8,259 nt of DNA from Desulfobacteraceae bacterium. GTDB taxonomy: Bacteria > Desulfobacterota > Desulfobulbia > Desulfobulbales > Desulfobulbaceae. The translations under genes were made by a program, and so were the position numbers. Position 1 is the first letter of the stretch; every line of letters begins with the position of its first letter. The stretch lies in the NCBI GenBank assembly GCA_022837185.1, contig JALHJD010000143.1, positions 1 through 8,259 on the forward strand. The letters are read 5' to 3'. Of the stretch, positions 1-7,008 are shown in pieces. The notes below the pieces were generated by a model. It had not been told where the DNA came from, did not search any database, and saw only the letters and a list, made by a program, of their open reading frames with translations.

Positions 1-1
1 C

Positions 2-985
2 GAGGTGCAGGAATATAAAGGACTGGAAATAGAAAAACCGGTTGTAGAGGCCACCGATGCCGAGGTGGAGGCGAAAATCGAGCAGCTGCGCCGCCAGCAC
101 AGCGTACTCCGCAGTGCCGACGACGATTATGCGATATGCAGGGATGATGTGGCGATTGTCGATTTCCAGGGTTTTCATGAAGGCAAGGTCATGAAGGAGG
201 TCCACAATGAAGATTATTCCGTCGACGTCGGCGCCGGTAGCCTGGGCGACGAGTTTGAGGAGAAGCTCATCGGCCTGAAAAAAGGTGACAAGACACTGTA
301 CGAAGTTGAATTCCCTCCGGAATATCCCAACCCGATTCTGGCCGGCAAAAAAGTTGAGTTCAAGGTCGATGTCAAGGGAGTGAAGCAGCGGCTCAAGCCC
401 GCGGTCGATGATGAATTCGCCAAGGATGTCAATAAGGACTATGCGACGATCGATGACCTCAGAAACGGGATCAGGAACGAGATCCTGAAGCAGAAGGAAG
501 CCGCCCTGGAAGGGGACCTGGACGACAGGGTCATGCAGAAGCTTCTCGAGCAGAACCGCTTTGCCGTGCCGGAACGGCTTGTCCGGTACGAGATTGAAGA
601 GATGATCAAACAGACCGAGGGCAACCTGCAGCGGAGCGGATTGACCCTGGAGTCCGCCGGCCTGAACCGGGACGAGCTTGCCGCCAGGAATCGGGAGGTC
701 GCCGAAAGGCGCGTGCGCGGAGATTTTATTTTAAAAAAGATTGCCGAGCTTGAAAATATTCAGATAAATGACGAAGATATAGAACGGGGCTACAAACGCA
801 TCGCCGATCAGTACAATATGACCGTTGCCGAGGTGAAGCAGTTTTTCAAAAGGCGCGAGGAGATACTGCCTTTCATCAATGAATTGCTCAACGAAAAAAT
901 TCTGCACTTCCTTCGTGAGCACGCCAAGCTGATCGATGCCCCCCCTGCCTCCGCTGATGCGGAAGGGACCGGCAACCAGCCGTAA
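2..985 (+). CDS. tig: Trigger factor (ribosome-associated chaperone and prolyl isomerase), 5' truncated by window edge
   Basis: Trigger factor binds the ribosome at the peptide exit tunnel and shields and helps fold nascent chains in the cytoplasm. The 327 codons seen here align from memory with E. coli TF from about residue 107 on. The N-terminal ribosome-binding domain, roughly 105-110 residues, therefore lies upstream of the window, and the GTG at base 5 is an internal valine, not a start. The first quarter holds the FKBP-type isomerase domain, with the DDVAIVDFQG strand, the GxxLGDEFEEKLIGLKKG segment and the FPPEYPNPILAGK loop. The rest is the helical substrate-binding C-terminal domain, from KPAVDDEFAKDV to the end, with a short low-complexity tail rich in Ala and Asp. 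It is the first visible gene of the tig-clpP-clpX-lon cluster and lies 108 bases before clpP. Identity is confident from the domain order and the neighbours. The missing N-terminus cannot be assessed. Confidence 0.96.
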   Translation, partial: EVQEYKGLEIEKPVVEATDAEVEAKIEQLRRQHSVLRSADDDYAICRDDVAIVDFQGFHEGKVMKEVHNEDYSVDVGAGSLGDEFEEKLIGLKKGDKTLYEVEFPPEYPNPILAGKKVEFKVDVKGVKQRLKPAVDDEFAKDVNKDYATIDDLRNGIRNEILKQKEAALEGDLDDRVMQKLLEQNRFAVPERLVRYEIEEMIKQTEGNLQRSGLTLESAGLNRDELAARNREVAERRVRGDFILKKIAELENIQINDEDIERGYKRIADQYNMTVAEVKQFFKRREEILPFINELLNEKILHFLREHAKLIDAPPASADAEGTGNQP

Positions 986-1022
986 TCCTCATGCCGGTCG
1001 CCGATTCGCGGACAGGAGGCCC

Positions 1023-1040
1023 CGGGAGAAAGATCTCCCG
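1023..1040 (+). other. Stem-loop in the tig-clpP intergenic region
   Basis: A perfect 7-bp stem (CGGGAGA pairing with TCTCCCG) closes an AAGA loop in the 108-base gap between tig and clpP. No T-run follows, so it is not a standard intrinsic terminator. It could be an RNA processing or stability element that adjusts the amount of clpP message relative to tig. This role is inference from position only. Confidence 0.4.
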
Positions 1041-1093
1041 TGGCGGGAAGCGGCTCGTGCCGTTCAGGAGAAAGTTTTGCTAGGAGATTCACC

Positions 1094-1702
1094 ATGAACC
1101 TGGTTCCCATCGTTATTGAACAGAGCCCCAGGGGGGAACGGGCCTTTGATATTTATTCGCGGCTGCTCAAGGAGCGGATCGTATTTCTCGGCACCCCGGT
1201 GACCGATGAGATTTCCAGCCTGATCATTGCCCAGTTGCTGTTTCTGGAGGCCGATGATCCGGGAAAGGACATCACCTTTTATATCAATTCGCCCGGAGGT
1301 TCCGTTACCGCGGGACTGGCCATATACGACACCATGCAGTATGTCCGGTGCGACATCGCCACCCTGTGCATGGGGCAGGCCGCGTCCATGGGGGCATTTC
1401 TGCTGGCCGCCGGTACGGCCGGGAAAAGGTTTACCCTCCCCAATGCCAGGATCATGATTCATCAGCCCATGGGCGGATTTCAGGGGCAGGCGACCGATAT
1501 CGACATCCATGCCCGGGAAATTCTCAGGCTGCGCGCCGACCTCAACCGGATCCTGGCCAAACATACCGGCAAGCCGCTGAAGAAGGTCCAGGCCGATACG
1601 GAGCGGGATTTCTTCATGAATGCCGAAGAAGCCTGTAAATACGGCATAGTGGATAGGGTTCTCGTCAGCCGTGAACAGACAGAAAGCGAGAAAAAGAAAT
1701 GA
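1094..1702 (+). CDS. clpP: ATP-dependent Clp protease proteolytic subunit ClpP
   Basis: ClpP is the serine peptidase of the ClpXP and ClpAP complexes. In the family, two stacked heptameric rings enclose the active sites and degrade proteins threaded in by a Clp ATPase. The 202-residue product has the family's usual length. The catalytic triad is visible: Ser98 in [11 protein letters not shown], His123 in MIHQPMGG and Asp172 in [12 protein letters not shown]. The INSPGGSV oxyanion-region motif is at residues 64-71. The start at ATG 1094 is chosen because AGGAGA (1082-1087) lies 6 bases upstream and the protein begins with the typical [10 protein letters not shown]...[13 protein letters not shown]. 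An upstream in-frame GTG at 1040 lies inside a stem-loop and would add 18 atypical residues. The stop codon overlaps the clpX start (ATGA), which indicates translational coupling with its partner ATPase. Nothing is missing or unusual in the product. Confidence 0.98.
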   Translation: MNLVPIVIEQSPRGERAFDIYSRLLKERIVFLGTPVTDEISSLIIAQLLFLEADDPGKDITFYINSPGGSVTAGLAIYDTMQYVRCDIATLCMGQAASMGAFLLAAGTAGKRFTLPNARIMIHQPMGGFQGQATDIDIHAREILRLRADLNRILAKHTGKPLKKVQADTERDFFMNAEEACKYGIVDRVLVSREQTESEKKK

Positions 1703-2967
1703 AAGATGATTTTCGTTCCGATCAGATGATTTCCTGCTCCTGCTCATTCTGCGGAAAGAACCAGGACGAGGTCAACAAGCTGGTTGCCGGTCCCAATGTC
1801 TATATCTGCGATGAATGCATCGAACTCTGCAATGAGATCGTCCAGGATTCGGTGGAAGCCGGCAAGGCGGGAGCCGGTCGGTTGAATGTCCTCAAGCCCA
1901 AGGAAATCTACGCCTACCTGAACGAGTATGTCATCGGCCAGGAGTTCGCCAAGAAGGTCCTGTCCGTCGCCGTTCACAACCATTACAAGCGGATCGAGTC
2001 AAGTGAATCGGGACAGCCGGGAGACGTGGAACTGCAGAAGAGCAATATCATCCTCATCGGCCCCACCGGCAGCGGTAAAACCCTTATGGCCCAGACATTG
2101 GCCAGGATCCTCAATGTTCCCTTCACCATCGCCGATGCCACGACACTGACCGAGGCGGGCTATGTGGGTGAGGACGTGGAGAATATTCTGGTCAACCTGC
2201 TGCAGGCCGCCGATTATGACATTGAAATGGCGGAAAAGGGAATTATCTATATTGATGAGATTGACAAGATCGCCCGCAAGTCCGACAGTCCCTCCCTCAC
2301 CCGGGATGTCTCCGGCGAGGGCGTGCAGCAGGCGCTTCTGAAAATCATCGAAGGAACGATGGCCTCCGTTCCCCCCAAGGGCGGCCGCAAACATCCCCAG
2401 CAGGAACTGGTGCGGATCAATACCCAGAATATCCTCTTCATCTGCGGCGGCGCCTTTGTCGGCCTGGACGCGGTCATCAAGCGCCGGTCGGGCACCAAGT
2501 CCATCGGCTTCGGCGCCGAGGTTGTCGCGGCCACCAAGAAGGAATTCGGGGAAATCATCGCCGAAATTCAACCCGAGGATCTCCTCAAGTTCGGCCTTAT
2601 TCCCGAACTGGTCGGCAGGCTGCCGGTCATAGCCACCATGAATGAACTGACCGAGGACGACCTGGTCCGCATTCTTCAGGAACCGAGAAACGCCTTGACC
2701 AGGCAGTATCAGAAATTGTTTGAATATGAGGGCATAACTCTGCGTTTCACCACCGGCGCCCTGCAGGCAATCGCGGCCAAGGCCCTGAAAAGGAAGTCCG
2801 GCGCCCGGGGGCTGCGTTCGGTCATGGAAGAGGCAATGCTTGAGGTCATGTTCGAACTCCCCTCCGAGGAGAATGTGACGGAATGCGTCATCAATGAACA
2901 GGTCATCACCAACGGTGAGTATCCTGTTATTCTGTATGAAAGCCAGGAGGCCAAGAAAAGCGCCTGA
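1699..2967 (+). CDS. clpX: ATP-dependent Clp protease ATP-binding subunit ClpX
   Basis: ClpX is the hexameric AAA+ unfoldase that recognises tagged or native substrates, unfolds them and passes them to ClpP. The 422-residue product is full length. The N-terminal C4 zinc-binding domain uses Cys15, Cys18, Cys37 and Cys40. The Walker A motif GPTGSGKT is at residues 121-128 and the pore-1 loop GYVG at 154-157. The Walker B motif IIYIDEID is at 182-189, the ClpP-docking IGF tripeptide at 269-271, and a sensor-2 type GARGLRS segment near the C-terminus. The start overlaps the end of clpP by four bases and lon follows after 7 bases, so the three are very probably on one transcript. An extra Cys13 precedes the first zinc ligand and could be a minor variation. 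There are no signs of damage. Confidence 0.98.
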   Translation: MKDDFRSDQMISCSCSFCGKNQDEVNKLVAGPNVYICDECIELCNEIVQDSVEAGKAGAGRLNVLKPKEIYAYLNEYVIGQEFAKKVLSVAVHNHYKRIESSESGQPGDVELQKSNIILIGPTGSGKTLMAQTLARILNVPFTIADATTLTEAGYVGEDVENILVNLLQAADYDIEMAEKGIIYIDEIDKIARKSDSPSLTRDVSGEGVQQALLKIIEGTMASVPPKGGRKHPQQELVRINTQNILFICGGAFVGLDAVIKRRSGTKSIGFGAEVVAATKKEFGEIIAEIQPEDLLKFGLIPELVGRLPVIATMNELTEDDLVRILQEPRNALTRQYQKLFEYEGITLRFTTGALQAIAAKALKRKSGARGLRSVMEEAMLEVMFELPSEENVTECVINEQVITNGEYPVILYESQEAKKSA

Positions 2968-2974
2968 GTCAAGC

Positions 2975-5380
2975 ATGAGAGAATCTACTGCGAAAAGATA
3001 TCCCCTGATGCCCCTGCGGGACATCGTCATTTTCCCGGGAATGGTCGCCCCCCTCGTGGTGGGAAGGAAAAAATCCATTGCCGCCCTGGAAAACGCGATG
3101 GAAAACAGATCGATGATATTTCTGGTCACCCAGAAGGATGACAGCATCGACGATCCGGGCCGGGAGCATCTCTATGAAATCGGAACCCTTGCCACGGTCA
3201 TGCAGCTGCTGCGGCTGCCCGACGGAACCATCAAGGCTCTGGTCGAAGGCAAACGCAGGGCCAGGATAACCGGCCTGACCGAGTTCGATTCCTTTTTCTC
3301 CGTCGAAGTCGAGGAATTGCCCGACATTCATACGGAAGGACCGGAAATCGAAGCGTACGGCAGGGAATTGTACCGCCTTTTCGAGGAATTCTCCCGGACC
3401 AACAAGAAAATTCCCAAGGAAATCCTCACCTCCATTGCCGGCCTGGAAAACATCACCCGACTGGCCGACACGGTAGCTTCCCATCTTTCTCTGAAGACAG
3501 GACAGAAGCAGGAAATACTGGAGAAGGTCTCGCTGCCCGACCGGATCGCTCTGCTCATGGAGGCGATATATCGGGAAGCCGAGCTCTCCGAGCTCGAAAA
3601 GACCATCCAGGCCAAGGTCAAGAAGAAAATGGCCGACGCCCAGCGCAACTACTACCTGGGAGAAAAAATCAAGGCCATCCAGGAAGAGATGGGCCAGGGA
3701 GAAGGGGCGGATGACATCGCCGAACTGGAGGAGATCATCGCCAGGAAGAAACTCCCTGATCCGGTCCGGGAAAAGGTGGGCAAGGAACTGAAAAAACTCA
3801 AGCAGATGCCGCCGATGTCCGCCGAAACCACGGTGGTCCGCAATTACATCGACGCCATCGTCAGTCTGCCCTGGACCGAAAAAACCGCCTCCACCATAGA
3901 CATCAACAGGGCCGAACAGGTCCTCGAGGAAGATCACTACGGCCTGAAAAAGACCAAGGAGAGGATTCTCGAGTATCTGGCCGTTCAGGCTCAGGTCAAG
4001 AAGATCAAGGGACCGATACTCTGCCTGGTGGGCCCGCCCGGGGTGGGAAAAACGTCGATCTGCCGGTCCATCGCCCGGGCAATGGACCGCAAGTTTATCC
4101 GCCTGTCCCTGGGCGGGGTTCGTGACGAAGCCGAAATACGCGGACACCGGCGGACCTACATCGGTGCAATGCCCGGAAAAATCATCCTGTCGATGCAGCG
4201 GGCGGAGGTGATCAATCCCGTTTTCTGCCTGGACGAAGTCGACAAGATGAGCATGGATTTCCGCGGTGATCCCTCCGCCGCCCTGCTGGAAGTCCTGGAT
4301 CCCGAACAGAACTTCTCCTTCAATGATCACTACCTGGATCTGGATTACGATCTGTCCGAGGTCTTCTTCATTACTACGGCAAACAGCCTGCACGGCATTC
4401 CGCTGCCCTTGCAGGACAGAATGGAGATCATCAAGCTCAGCGGCTATACCGAAGAAGAAAAGCTGCGCATTGCCGACGGATTTCTGGTCCCGAAACAGCT
4501 GGAAGTCAATGGCTTCCAGCCCGGGGATATCCAGTTCAGCGACCAGGCCCTCCTGGAAATCGTTCGCCGGTATACCCGCGAGGCGGGCGTCCGCAATCTT
4601 GAGCGCACCATTGCTTCGATCTGCCGCAAGGTCGCCCGGGACCGTCTCAAGAAGGATCAGCCCGGCCGAACATACCGGATATCGAAGCAAGCGATCGGGC
4701 GTTATCTGGGAGCGGCCAGATACCGTTTCGGGCTGGCCGAGGAACAGGACGCCATCGGCCTTGCCACGGGCATGGCCTGGACCGAGGTGGGGGGAGAGCT
4801 CCTGCAGATAGAATCGACCCTGATGCCTGGTTCCGGGAAGCTGACGGTCACCGGCAAGCTCGGGGATGTGATGCAGGAATCCGCCCAGGCGGCAATGTCG
4901 TATGTCCGCTCCCGGGCCATGCGGCTGGGACTGGATCCGGACTTTTACCAGAAGATCGACCTGCACATTCACGTGCCTGAAGGCGCCATTCCCAAGGATG
5001 GTCCGTCAGCCGGAATCACGATGGCGACCAGCATCGTCTCGGCCCTGCTGAAGATACCCGTGAACCGGTGTATTGCCATGACGGGGGAAATCACCCTGCG
5101 GGGCAGGATCCTGCCCATCGGCGGTCTGACCGAGAAGCTTCTGGCGGCCAGGCGGGGCAACATTACCCATGTTCTTCTGCCCCGGGAAAATGAACGCGAC
5201 CTCAAGGAAGTACCGGCGAAAATCCGCAACAGTCTGACCATCGATCTGGTCAACCACGTCGATGAAGTGCTCCAGAAGGCACTGCTGGTGAGGGAAGGGG
5301 AAGAGTTGTTCAAGGACATACCCCTGGAGTCCATTTACAAGGACATCACGGTATCGTCGCACAACACCCCCGCCCATTAA
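2975..5380 (+). CDS. lon: ATP-dependent protease La (Lon)
   Basis: Lon is a homohexameric cytoplasmic AAA+ protease that removes misfolded and short-lived regulatory proteins. The 801-residue product matches the usual bacterial length. It starts directly at the conserved LON N-domain ([18 protein letters not shown], from about residue 10). A long helical linker then leads to the ATPase domain, with Walker [10 protein letters not shown] at 353-361 and Walker B FCLDEVDK with Asp420 and Glu421. The C-terminal protease domain carries the Ser-Lys dyad: Ser678 in PKDGPSAG and Lys721 in [16 protein letters not shown] 2975 is chosen because the LON domain begins right after it. In-frame upstream starts inside clpX, such as 2894 and 2936, would add unrelated residues. 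No good Shine-Dalgarno sits next to ATG 2975; AGGAGG at 2945-2950 is too far away. Translation is therefore probably coupled to termination at the clpX stop 7 bases upstream. The gene is intact. Confidence 0.98.
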   Translation: MRESTAKRYPLMPLRDIVIFPGMVAPLVVGRKKSIAALENAMENRSMIFLVTQKDDSIDDPGREHLYEIGTLATVMQLLRLPDGTIKALVEGKRRARITGLTEFDSFFSVEVEELPDIHTEGPEIEAYGRELYRLFEEFSRTNKKIPKEILTSIAGLENITRLADTVASHLSLKTGQKQEILEKVSLPDRIALLMEAIYREAELSELEKTIQAKVKKKMADAQRNYYLGEKIKAIQEEMGQGEGADDIAELEEIIARKKLPDPVREKVGKELKKLKQMPPMSAETTVVRNYIDAIVSLPWTEKTASTIDINRAEQVLEEDHYGLKKTKERILEYLAVQAQVKKIKGPILCLVGPPGVGKTSICRSIARAMDRKFIRLSLGGVRDEAEIRGHRRTYIGAMPGKIILSMQRAEVINPVFCLDEVDKMSMDFRGDPSAALLEVLDPEQNFSFNDHYLDLDYDLSEVFFITTANSLHGIPLPLQDRMEIIKLSGYTEEEKLRIADGFLVPKQLEVNGFQPGDIQFSDQALLEIVRRYTREAGVRNLERTIASICRKVARDRLKKDQPGRTYRISKQAIGRYLGAARYRFGLAEEQDAIGLATGMAWTEVGGELLQIESTLMPGSGKLTVTGKLGDVMQESAQAAMSYVRSRAMRLGLDPDFYQKIDLHIHVPEGAIPKDGPSAGITMATSIVSALLKIPVNRCIAMTGEITLRGRILPIGGLTEKLLAARRGNITHVLLPRENERDLKEVPAKIRNSLTIDLVNHVDEVLQKALLVREGEELFKDIPLESIYKDITVSSHNTPAH

Positions 5381-5406
5381 GAACAGGTCTCAGCCGGCGC
5401 ACCGAC

Positions 5407-5460
5407 AGCGGCGGAAGACCTGCCGGCAACCGCATGAAGGTCCCCGCCTGCCGCTTTTTT
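5407..5460 (+). terminator. Probable rho-independent terminator after lon
   Basis: AGCGGC (5407-5412) pairs with GCCGCT (5450-5455), and an inner GACC/GGTC stem (5417-5420 with 5439-5442) extends it across an internal loop. Six T follow or overlap the 3' arm (5455-5460). An alternative 7-bp stem, CAGGTCT (5384-5390) with AGACCTG (5416-5422), uses the same left-arm bases and would compete with it. The stem is interrupted, so efficiency is uncertain, but the position between lon and the tRNA promoter fits. Confidence 0.45.
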
Positions 5461-5461
5461 C

Positions 5462-5488
5462 TTGACGGAGCGCGGTTATCCTGATAAA
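5462..5488 (+). promoter_or_regulatory. Candidate sigma-70 promoter for the tRNA pair
   Basis: TTGACG (5462-5467) matches the -35 consensus at five of six positions. GATAAA (5483-5488) matches the -10 consensus at four of six after a 15-base spacer; TAAATA, two bases downstream, would give 17. It lies just upstream of tRNA-Val and just after the lon terminator candidate, which is where a stable-RNA promoter is expected. The precise -10 is not certain. Confidence 0.4.
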
Positions 5489-5508
5489 TACCAGCACACG
5501 TTGTGAAC

Positions 5509-5584
5509 GGGCGGATAGCTCAGCTGGGAGAGCATCGGCCTTACAAGCCGAGGGTCACAGGTTCGAGCCCTGTTCCGCCCACCA
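5509..5584 (+). tRNA. tRNA-Val (anticodon UAC)
   Basis: A complete 76-base cloverleaf is visible. The acceptor stem is GGGCGGA/TCCGCCC and the D stem GCTC/GAGC. The anticodon stem TCGGC/GCCGA holds the loop CTTACAA, with anticodon TAC at 5542-5544. The T stem ACAGG/CCTGT carries the canonical TTCGAGC loop. The discriminator is A and the CCA end is encoded. Its UAC anticodon would read valine GUA and GUG codons, and others by modified wobble. It lies 15 bases before tRNA-Asp, so the two are probably cut from one precursor. Confidence 0.97.
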
Positions 5585-5599
5585 GGCAAAACATACTCT

Positions 5600-5676
<77 letters not shown>

Positions 5677-5682
5677 GAGATA

Positions 5683-5719
5683 AGCAGAAAGCCGTAACGG
5701 TTTGTTACGGCTTTCTGCT
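5683..5719. terminator. Perfect 16-bp stem-loop, probable bidirectional terminator
   Basis: AGCAGAAAGCCGTAAC (5683-5698) pairs perfectly with its reverse complement at 5704-5719 around a 5-base GGTTT loop. On either strand the A-containing left arm pairs with a T-rich right arm (GGCTTTCTGCT), the usual form of intrinsic terminators whose U-tract is partly inside the stem. It sits 6 bases after tRNA-Asp on the plus strand and 52 bases after the stop of the convergent minus-strand gene, so it probably serves both. There is no long T-run beyond the stem, so strength is uncertain. Confidence 0.7.
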
Positions 5720-5771
5720 CTACGGTCTTCAGCGGAAATTCGTCCCAACTCCCGCACCCGCCCGCCGGGCG

Positions 5772-6128
5772 TCAGATCCGGATCTCCTTTTCCGAACCAA
5801 CCACCTTTATTTTCAGCGAACTGAACACGGAAATGACGGAGGCCCCCATTCTGATCAGGATCGAATTGGTAATGACCCAGATTACCTCGATCCTGTTTTT
5901 CATTTCTTTGCAGGCGTTCTGCCACAGAGTCCTGGCCTGCTGATCGTAATCATTCATTTCCAGGCAGTTCCAGATGAGGATTACTTGTTCCTCGGGAGCG
6001 GCGGCAATGATCTGCCGCCATTCTTCCACGGCGGTACGGGCTTCTGTTTCCGAAAATTTCCCGTGAAAATGAAATTGCAGACACCTGCGACCCTCTTTCC
6101 GAATCCATTCGATCCGTGGATTGTTCAT
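5772..6128 (-). CDS. Small STAS/SpoIIAA-like domain protein
   Basis: This 118-residue protein has no signal peptide and no clear membrane helix. Its pattern is an N-terminal beta pair (IEWIRKEGRRCLQFHFHGKF), a helix (SETEARTAVEEWRQIIAAA), a buried strand (QVILIWNCLEM), a helix (YDQQARTLWQNACKEMKNR), another strand (IEVIWVITNS) and a last helix and strand. This alternating beta/alpha order with a central IWNC strand resembles STAS/SpoIIAA-like folds, which act as small regulatory or binding modules; that assignment is from memory of the fold, not a search. The start is ATG 6128 because a G-run (complement of 6134-6140) lies 5 bases upstream. The reading frame is open further upstream to 6260, but that part is basic and cysteine-containing and unlike the rest. 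It is convergent to the tRNAs and divergent from the cysteine-rich gene at 6368. No partner or substrate can be named. Confidence 0.82.
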   Translation of the reverse strand: MNNPRIEWIRKEGRRCLQFHFHGKFSETEARTAVEEWRQIIAAAPEEQVILIWNCLEMNDYDQQARTLWQNACKEMKNRIEVIWVITNSILIRMGASVISVFSSLKIKVVGSEKEIRI

Positions 6129-6190
6129 GCATTCCCCCCCTTTCTTTTTTTCCTGTCCGGCAAACGGGATCATGTCCCGGGATTCACGTT

Positions 6191-6229
6191 CTGTCCGACC
6201 GCACGGGTCGTACAGGCCGCATACTGTAC
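6191..6229. promoter_or_regulatory. Overlapping inverted repeats between divergent genes
   Basis: Two dyads share one half-site. The first is CTGTCCGACC (6191-6200) against GGTCGTACAG (6206-6215), ten bases per arm with one mismatch around a 5-base spacer. The second is GTACAG (6210-6215) against CTGTAC (6224-6229), perfect over six bases with an 8-base spacer. They lie in the 239-base space between the divergent STAS-like and cysteine-rich genes, about 62 bases above the STAS-like start. They look like operator sites for a dimeric regulator, or a hairpin in the STAS-like 5' leader. The regulator is unknown. Confidence 0.35.
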
Positions 6230-6269
6230 ACTCCCTTCGAGAAAAGCTCAACTGCGACAATTTATCCAG

Positions 6270-6298
6270 TTGCGCCTGTATTTAAGAAGTGTTTTAAT
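6270..6298 (+). promoter_or_regulatory. Candidate sigma-70 promoter for the cysteine-rich gene
   Basis: TTGCGC (6270-6275) and TTTAAT (6293-6298) are separated by 17 bases and match the -35 and -10 consensus at four and five of six positions. A transcript would start near 6305, giving a leader of about 60 bases before the ATG at 6368. This is the best promoter-like pair seen in the divergent intergenic region on this strand. Confidence 0.4.
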
Positions 6299-6367
6299 AC
6301 AAATAGAATGTGAATTATTCCTGGCAATGGCCGGGTGGAAAGCAAAACTCTAAGGAGAGGGACTGGC

Positions 6368-6613
6368 ATGAAGTCGCGGAAGAAACTTTCCTGTTGGGAG
6401 ATCATGCACTGTGATGACACAATATTGTGTCCCATGCGAAAAAATGGGAGCACCTGCTGGGAGTGGGTGGAGGAAAATAACGGTTTTCAATGTCATTATG
6501 GTATGTGCCGGGATTGTCTCGTCTATTTATATAATAATGACAACACCATTCTTTCTCACGAGGAAGTTGAGGAAGTGCTGAAGAAGCGCAAATTGTGCCA
6601 GCCTGAAAAATAA
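6368..6613 (+). CDS. Small cysteine-rich protein with two Cys-Trp motifs
   Basis: This 81-residue protein has eight cysteines, at positions 9, 15, 21, 30, 42, 47, 50 and 77. Two occur as CW pairs (SCWEIMHC at 8-15 and TCWEW at 29-33), followed by CHYGMCRDCLVYLY at 42-55. The spacing of C9, C15, C21 and C30, and of C42, C47 and C50, suggests metal binding, either zinc or an iron-sulfur centre. It resembles, from memory, the two-CW motif proteins common in Desulfobacterota, which occur alone or fused to signalling proteins; the ligand there is not known to me. The C-terminal third is a charged helix (SHEEVEEVLKKRK). The start at ATG 6368 is set by the strong Shine-Dalgarno AAGGAG (6352-6357); an in-frame ATG at 6335 lies upstream of that site. 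No signal peptide is present, so it is cytoplasmic. It is divergent from the STAS-like gene. The function is unknown. Confidence 0.85.
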   Translation: MKSRKKLSCWEIMHCDDTILCPMRKNGSTCWEWVEENNGFQCHYGMCRDCLVYLYNNDNTILSHEEVEEVLKKRKLCQPEK

Positions 6614-6782
6614 ACTTTTTTTCAAACCGCTTCATCTTATACGGCTGCACTGAAAATTACCTGCCGCGAGGGAACACCGTTTCATCGGACATTGGGAAAG
6701 AATAGTGCCGCTGCATTTCTTCTTTCCAGCGGCAGACACGTCGCGTCCCAACTTTCGGCAAACCCGGAAAAAATTTCCTGCG

Positions 6783-6828
6783 TTCAATCCCGGTTTCCCG
6801 GTCGAAGGTTGAATTTTCCTTTTTTTTT
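6783..6828 (+). terminator. Possible rho-independent terminator
   Basis: TTCAA (6783-6787) pairs with TTGAA (6809-6813), and the adjoining CC (6789-6790) with GG (6807-6808), past one bulged T. The loop contains a small CGG/CCG stem. The stem runs directly into TTTTCC and then nine T (6820-6828). The T-run is strong but the stem is weak and interrupted. It lies 170 bases after the cysteine-rich gene and may end its transcript. Confidence 0.35.
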
Positions 6829-6866
6829 CACATTATTTCCCGTAACATACATCAGTTATGCTTCAT

Positions 6867-6914
6867 CCGGCATTCAAACCGGCATCGATGCCGGCCTCCG
6901 GAAGTTGAATCCGG
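6867..6914. repeat. Nested palindromes around a perfect 16-bp core
   Basis: CCGGCATCGATGCCGG at 6879-6894 is its own reverse complement. It is flanked by a second, imperfect dyad: CCGGCATTCAA (6867-6877) against TTGAATCCGG (6905-6914), complementary except for one unpaired C. The element could form a cruciform or RNA stem, or be a protein-binding site. It appears once in this window, so it cannot be called a dispersed repeat from this sequence alone. Confidence 0.55.
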
Positions 6915-6969
6915 GCCGATGATCAGGAGAACCTGAGAGAAAACAGGCCCCGGGTTTTGCTTCCGGGCC
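6907..6969 (+). promoter_or_regulatory. Leader with two mutually exclusive stems
   Basis: CCGGGCC occurs at 6911-6917 and again at 6963-6969. The block GGCCCCGG at 6946-6953 can pair with either copy, each time with one bulged C. The upstream pairing extends by A-T and G-U pairs (6907-6910 with 6954-6957) and encloses a small hairpin, TCAGG-AGAA-CCTGA (6923-6936). The downstream pairing makes a compact hairpin with a 9-base loop. This three-segment arrangement, 40 bases before the TTG start of the next gene, is the form of an attenuator or ligand-sensing leader. I do not recognise a known riboswitch consensus in it. Confidence 0.3.
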
Positions 6970-7008
6970 GGTGTGAATTTCTTCCTTGCATGAATAAGGC
7001 GGTGGATC

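Larger units (their letters stand above)
6614..7008. other. About 395 bases without a convincing gene
   Basis: No reading frame here combines a ribosome binding site with protein-like composition. The longest candidate, TTG 6692 to 6922 on the plus strand, has no Shine-Dalgarno and a low-complexity, basic translation. What the stretch does hold is a possible terminator (6783-6828), a weak promoter-like pair TTGAAT (6809-6814) and CATTAT (6831-6836) with a 16-base spacer, nested palindromes (6867-6914) and a structured leader before the gene at 7009. Confidence 0.6.

Noticed and set aside
1040..1093. Upstream GTG start for clpP
   Set aside because: It lies in a stem-loop, lacks a binding site, and would add residues not typical of ClpP. 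ATG 1094 has AGGAGA at the right distance.
2969..4972. Long minus-strand open frame opposite lon (667 codons), with a similar one at 1999-3147 opposite clpX
   Set aside because: Both are shadows of strongly conserved GC-rich genes. The translations have no domain pattern and no ribosome binding sites.
6191..6215. LexA/SOS box
   Set aside because: CTGT and ACAG occur, but with a 17-base rather than an 8-base separation, and the second dyad has the half-sites in the reverse order.
6692..6922. Plus-strand frame of 76 codons from TTG
   Set aside because: It has no ribosome binding site, its basic and low-complexity translation is not protein-like, and it runs across a T-run and palindromes.
6905..7008. 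Known riboswitch (c-di-GMP, TPP, glycine, cobalamin)
   Set aside because: None of the conserved core sequences that I know for these classes is present. Only the alternative stems are seen.
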